The position numbers and the translations under genes were made by a program. DNA of 64,000 bases from Styela clava (taxonomy: Eukaryota; Chordata; Ascidiacea; Stolidobranchia; Styelidae): NCBI RefSeq assembly GCF_964204865.1, contig NC_135261.1:7626001-7690000 (forward strand), written 5' to 3'. This document shows, in pieces, positions 60,085 to 64,000 of the stretch. The notes under the pieces are model-generated. The model saw only the letters and a program-made list of their open reading frames with translations. It was not told the origin of the DNA and searched no databases. How positions within the stretch are numbered: the stretch's first letter is position 1; each line of letters begins with the position of its first letter.

Positions 60085-60301
60085 AGCGAGCGAGATCGTC
60101 TTTTGATTACGTAAAATTTCCAATGTAGATTGAAATCACTAGTGGATTGAAAGTGCCTTTTCTGGAGTTGATGATATTTTTTGTTATCTGATTTTGGTGC
60201 CTCTAGAAGCGTAGCTGCCGTTATGTAATCCCAGGAACATTCAATATAGCATCGGGTGTTTATTATTTGATAGTAAACTGAACTTATGTGAAAATGCCAA
60301 T
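60085..60301 (+). repeat. Dispersed repeat family, copy g
   Basis: Counterpart of copy e within the segmental duplication, with a handful of substitutions. Confidence 0.65.
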
Positions 60302-60963
60302 TTGAGCGAAGAAAATTATTTATCAGATGAACAGTGCAGGAGAAAAGGGATCTTTGTGTTGTTTCATGTGCTGTAAATGTACAGAAATATTATTGAATCA
60401 ATGAATAATTCTTTGAAGATACCTCTAAATATACAGGTTCACTTTAAAAACGGAACCTACATATTTCCTACTACTTAGTGGAGGTGGAGTAAATTATTTG
60501 ATTTTGTTTACACTAGCAGACAGACTACTTGAACTTCTGTTTAAACATGATTGTACCCAAATATAGAACGTTTTGCATTAAAGTTGTGTTCTCTCCGGAA
60601 TATAATCCAAATAACCTCCTAGGCATAGCAGACAGACTAATATCCGCTCCGCGAAAGTGTCAACGAACCTCTAAGTTTTCTGCTGAAGTGCTCTTTCTGC
60701 TGTCTGAATATGTCAATGCCAAACATATTGATTACCTTGGTACAACACCTCCGAAAAAAGTCCTGCAGAGACATTACACTCAATATATTGCAAAGCATGG
60801 GAAGCCTTGTCCAAACATTGTATAACTGTTTCCGTGTTTGTTTGAAGACGAAAATCGAGCGGTGAATATAGAGCGCAATGTGGCGGCGCTGAGGAGGTTC
60901 TGGGCATTATTGCGCGATAGACTGAGTTGATTAATGATATCAGCAAGACAGGGCGAATCCCCA

Positions 60964-61079
60964 CGCCCTTGACTGGATGGGAGAGCGATTTCAGAAGAGA
61001 TTGATCAGCAGGAAGTGTGACGTCGAGTGGGGACCTCGTTCACTCGACTTGAACAACTTAGATTTTGTGTGGGGTTCGA
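60964..61079 (+). mobile_element. Tc-like transposase C-terminal relic, duplicated copy
   Basis: It reads the same as 45385-45500 through the DWMGERF and LDLNNLDF stretches. Confidence 0.75.
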
Positions 61080-61118
61080 GTGCGATGAATGAGGCACCCA
61101 CTCGACGTTACTGCTGAT

Positions 61119-61449
61119 CCGTCATTCCTGAAATCGCCCTCTCAGCCAGTCAAATGTGTATTTGATGTGTGACTTCGTGCTGCTGATGCCCCTGGTCACC
61201 TCTATGAACCCCTCTCCATCGTTCAAGTGATATCCAGAACTTCCTCGGTATCGTACTCGCCGTTTGTGCTTTTTCATTTTTGCGTTAAACCAATAGGGAC
61301 CGATTATGCCATGTTTGGAAATGATCACCCATGTCGTGCATTTTATTGGGTGTTACGGTCTCTGTACGACTGAAGGTGCCGTTTCCCCGGAAACTTTAAT
61401 GGTGCTTGACATGTCCTGGAAGGAGATATTGCGCTTCATCAGAAAACCA
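61119..61449 (-). mobile_element. Tc-like transposase relic, duplicated copy, opposite orientation
   Basis: It reads the same as 45540-45870, including GIIGPYWF and the frameshift before it. Shared lesions show the element was dead before the duplication. Confidence 0.75.
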
Positions 61450-63484
61450 AGTGACTGATTGACAATTATTTCCCAACGGATGCAAGTCTGTCCCTAATGC
61501 CAAGGTGGTAATTTGGAACATATTCCAGAGAAAACATAACTATTGTACAAGCGTCCAAGATTTCTGAAACTTTGGGGTATATTATTACACAAACAGGAGT
61601 TCAAGCGCGAACAAAATTAAACCGAAAAAATCATATAAAAATGTGAATGCAACGCTCGTTTCAAAGAAAACGACATAAATGATATTTACATGGTAAATGT
61701 AAAAAAATATGAATAATAGCAAATTAATTGTTATATTAAATGTTTCAAGCCTATTAAGCCTTATGCGCAAAATATGTATTGTTGGGTCCAATGATTTTCC
61801 TGCACAAATCTTTCATATAAAATGCGCATATATTTTCAAATGATAAGGACCTAAATTTGTTATTGCATAACCAGAAATTTCCGAAAGATATCCAATATAA
61901 ATTACTAGATGGGCGGACAAAAATTAAACATATTTGTTTTAGGACTAGGCTTCATGTTCTAAAATTAGATAGTATATACATTACTCACTTGAAATAATGA
62001 AAATATTTTTAAAACAAAATTGGCTTTAGTTATTTATATATATACAGTATAGCAAATAATGAACATGCTAGCAGATATCACAAATTTATGAACATATAAA
62101 ACGGAACGAAATTGAGTTTCACTTTTGAAAAAAATATAACTTTTTCTTGGTCCTGGCCCCTTTTAAATGTACTCCATCAAAAACACACAAATGGTTAGTT
62201 AATAGAAAACATTGCATTATTAAAATGTTGGTTCTATATCCTACATAATAACATCTATTACGCCGCAGTATATATTCAGTGCTCGGAGAGTTTAGTTTCA
62301 AATTTTAATTAACAGCACTGCGTGGTGTTCCTGGTGTAAATTCGGAAATAATCTAACTTATAATATATATGAAATCCATGATAGCGTGGTGAATTAATTA
62401 TTGCAATGGAGGAATAAATGTTACTGGTAATTTCATAACAACTAATGAAGTATTTTACATAAAGTGGATAAATTATCTGAGTCGATCCTTCGTTACGTTC
62501 TTGAGCCTCGGTTTGTTCGACAAATTAAAACTTTCTAACGTTGGAACTACACACCTCATTATAAAATATAATTTATCTTAAATTTTTAAGTGGTTTTTGT
62601 TGTCTTCCTTGTTCTCAACAAATTCTATAAACCCAAACAGATTTTACTAATGGCATTCATTGATAGCCTTCGAAAACCTGAACCTCGAGCAAATGGGCTA
62701 TTATCAACCTCAATATGGTATTAAGCAAATTTATATGAAAGATGTCATGTCAGCTATGGACTTAACCTCATTCAACGTGTGATGTCGTAACAATCTACCA
62801 ACACGTCATGTTCTTTAATAAGCTTATTATAAGTCAAACTTCCTCAATTGCAAATTTGATCAATCGTATCTGTCTTTGAAATTGCCTCTAATTTAACACG
62901 ATTTACGACTGCCCTGACCATCTTTCACGTTTAACCTTATTTTTAATTTATTGTTGAAAGAAATGAAAAGGAACTTGCCGGACACCCTTCATGTTTCATA
63001 TCAATCACTAATTACATGATCATTGGTCGTGTCAATTACATGTTTAAAAAATGAGCTCAGAATGAAGTCACTAGAAATATCTCGGCAGTGGAAGGTTTTT
63101 ATGTTTGTAAATTGTTTTACCGTGATCAAGGATATTATTTTTTCAATGATAGATTTGTTATTGATTGACATTTAATTTATTGAACTTATAAGTAAGAGTT
63201 TTAGGATCAAACTCTTTCGTAATTCTTGTTGATTATTTTTTGTTCATCGCATGCAAGAAATCATGTTCTTCTACAGCCTACGCACTTCCGAGTAGTCTTC
63301 CGTTATTCAGATCAATCACTTTTATAAGATTATTCAATTATTATCAATTTTATGTTCGACGATGGAACTCATATGGCTAGTTATATCACGGCAGCATTCG
63401 TATAATGAAGCTTTGACTAATTGGATATTGACGACGTGATACATATACACGAATATATATAGAATAGACACTGGTCTGCTAGAT

Positions 63485-63853
63485 CAGGGGTTCGAGACCT
63501 TTATTGATGTGAGAAATGTGCAGCTAGCTTTTTCCCTGAATACTTAATCCAAATTATTTATTTACTGACAGAGCTTGCAACTCGAAGTTTCTTTTCCATG
63601 TGTTCGTCTGTCTTAACCAATCGAGAAGGAGAATTAATGACGCCCATTTTAGAAAAAGAGTTTTATCCCAATATCTTGAGTCAAAAAGTGATCTATTCTG
63701 TGACTTTTTTCAAATGTGGAAAGTTATTTTGGTCGAGATGTTATCGGTAAAAAGATTCATTTCCAAATACTTTCCTGTCAAATCTGTCTCATTCTAGAAT
63801 ATGCATTTGGCACATTTTCCTTGTGGGTCACATTCGCAGGTTGCACACCTCTG
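63485..63853. mobile_element. hAT-like miniature element, duplicated copy
   Basis: Same ends and flanks as 47,906-48,274, shifted by 15,579. Confidence 0.6.
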
Positions 63854-64000
63854 GTCTAGACTAGTTCTACAATTACAAAAATCCATAATGAGGTCTCAAA
63901 TTGCGTTGAAAGGCAGAGCCACAATACAACCAATATGTATGCAGATATCACATCCTCATTGTTACTCTGCCTGCGGTGCCTGGAGCAATAATCAACGTTG

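Larger units (their letters stand above)
59976..64000. repeat. Segmental duplication, second copy (partner 44397-48421)
   Basis: Offset is constant at 15,579. The identity step is at 60,329/60,330. It contains second copies of the + and - Tc-like transposase relics (60,964-61,079 and 61,119-61,449) and of the hAT-like element (63,485-63,853). It is cut by the end of the window. Confidence 0.93.

Noticed and set aside
1..64000. CRISPR arrays, bacterial operons, rRNA or tRNA genes
   Set aside because: Repeats are degenerate minisatellites or transposons, the genes have spliceosomal introns, and no cloverleaf or rRNA segment was noticed. A tRNA scan was not possible by eye.

Overview
This is animal nuclear DNA. 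Genes are interrupted by many introns with GT..AG borders, the AT content is high, poly(A) signals are present, and hAT, Tc-like, non-LTR and Penelope-type transposon remains are dense. The fibrinogen-related protein with its Thr-rich stalk, the compact exons and the repeat types would suit a marine invertebrate, perhaps a tunicate. I hold that only weakly, because nothing in the window names a species.

Region 1 (1-8,200): one well-supported gene, a nine-exon secreted fibrinogen-related lectin-like protein on the + strand (1510-6665). It has a hAT miniature element in an intron and an exact 133-bp tandem duplication upstream.

Region 2 (8,200-40,130): a large inverted duplication. The left arm (about 8.8-18.6 kb) and right arm (about 26.1-40.1 kb) flank a spacer of about 7.5 kb. 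The region carries a family of small secreted, Cys-rich proteins with a Leu-Tyr-Pro repeat that I do not recognise. Two copies look intact (24710-26731 and 32534-37273, both +). Three are broken or residual (8364-8408, 10084-11638 and 18056-18613, all -). The arms also hold the start of another secreted protein gene (12891-13206, +) and several transposons. In two cases the other copy preserves the empty insertion site.

Region 3 (40,130-64,000): repeat-rich DNA with four copies of an intronless SAM-dependent methyltransferase gene (43452-44397 -, 51605-52491 -, 55517-56226 +, 59179-59976 -). Every copy is damaged in some way. Copies 3 and 4 sit in an inverted repeat. Copies 1 and 2 sit in a direct duplication with a constant offset of 15,579 bp. 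That duplication switches abruptly from about 2-3% divergence to apparent identity at 44,751/60,330 and runs to the end of the window. Tc-like transposase and reverse transcriptase relics are embedded in these units.

The genes do not form a pathway that can be read from the sequence. What they share is local duplication followed by decay. Identifications rest on hand-read splice joins and remembered family motifs; no search was run.
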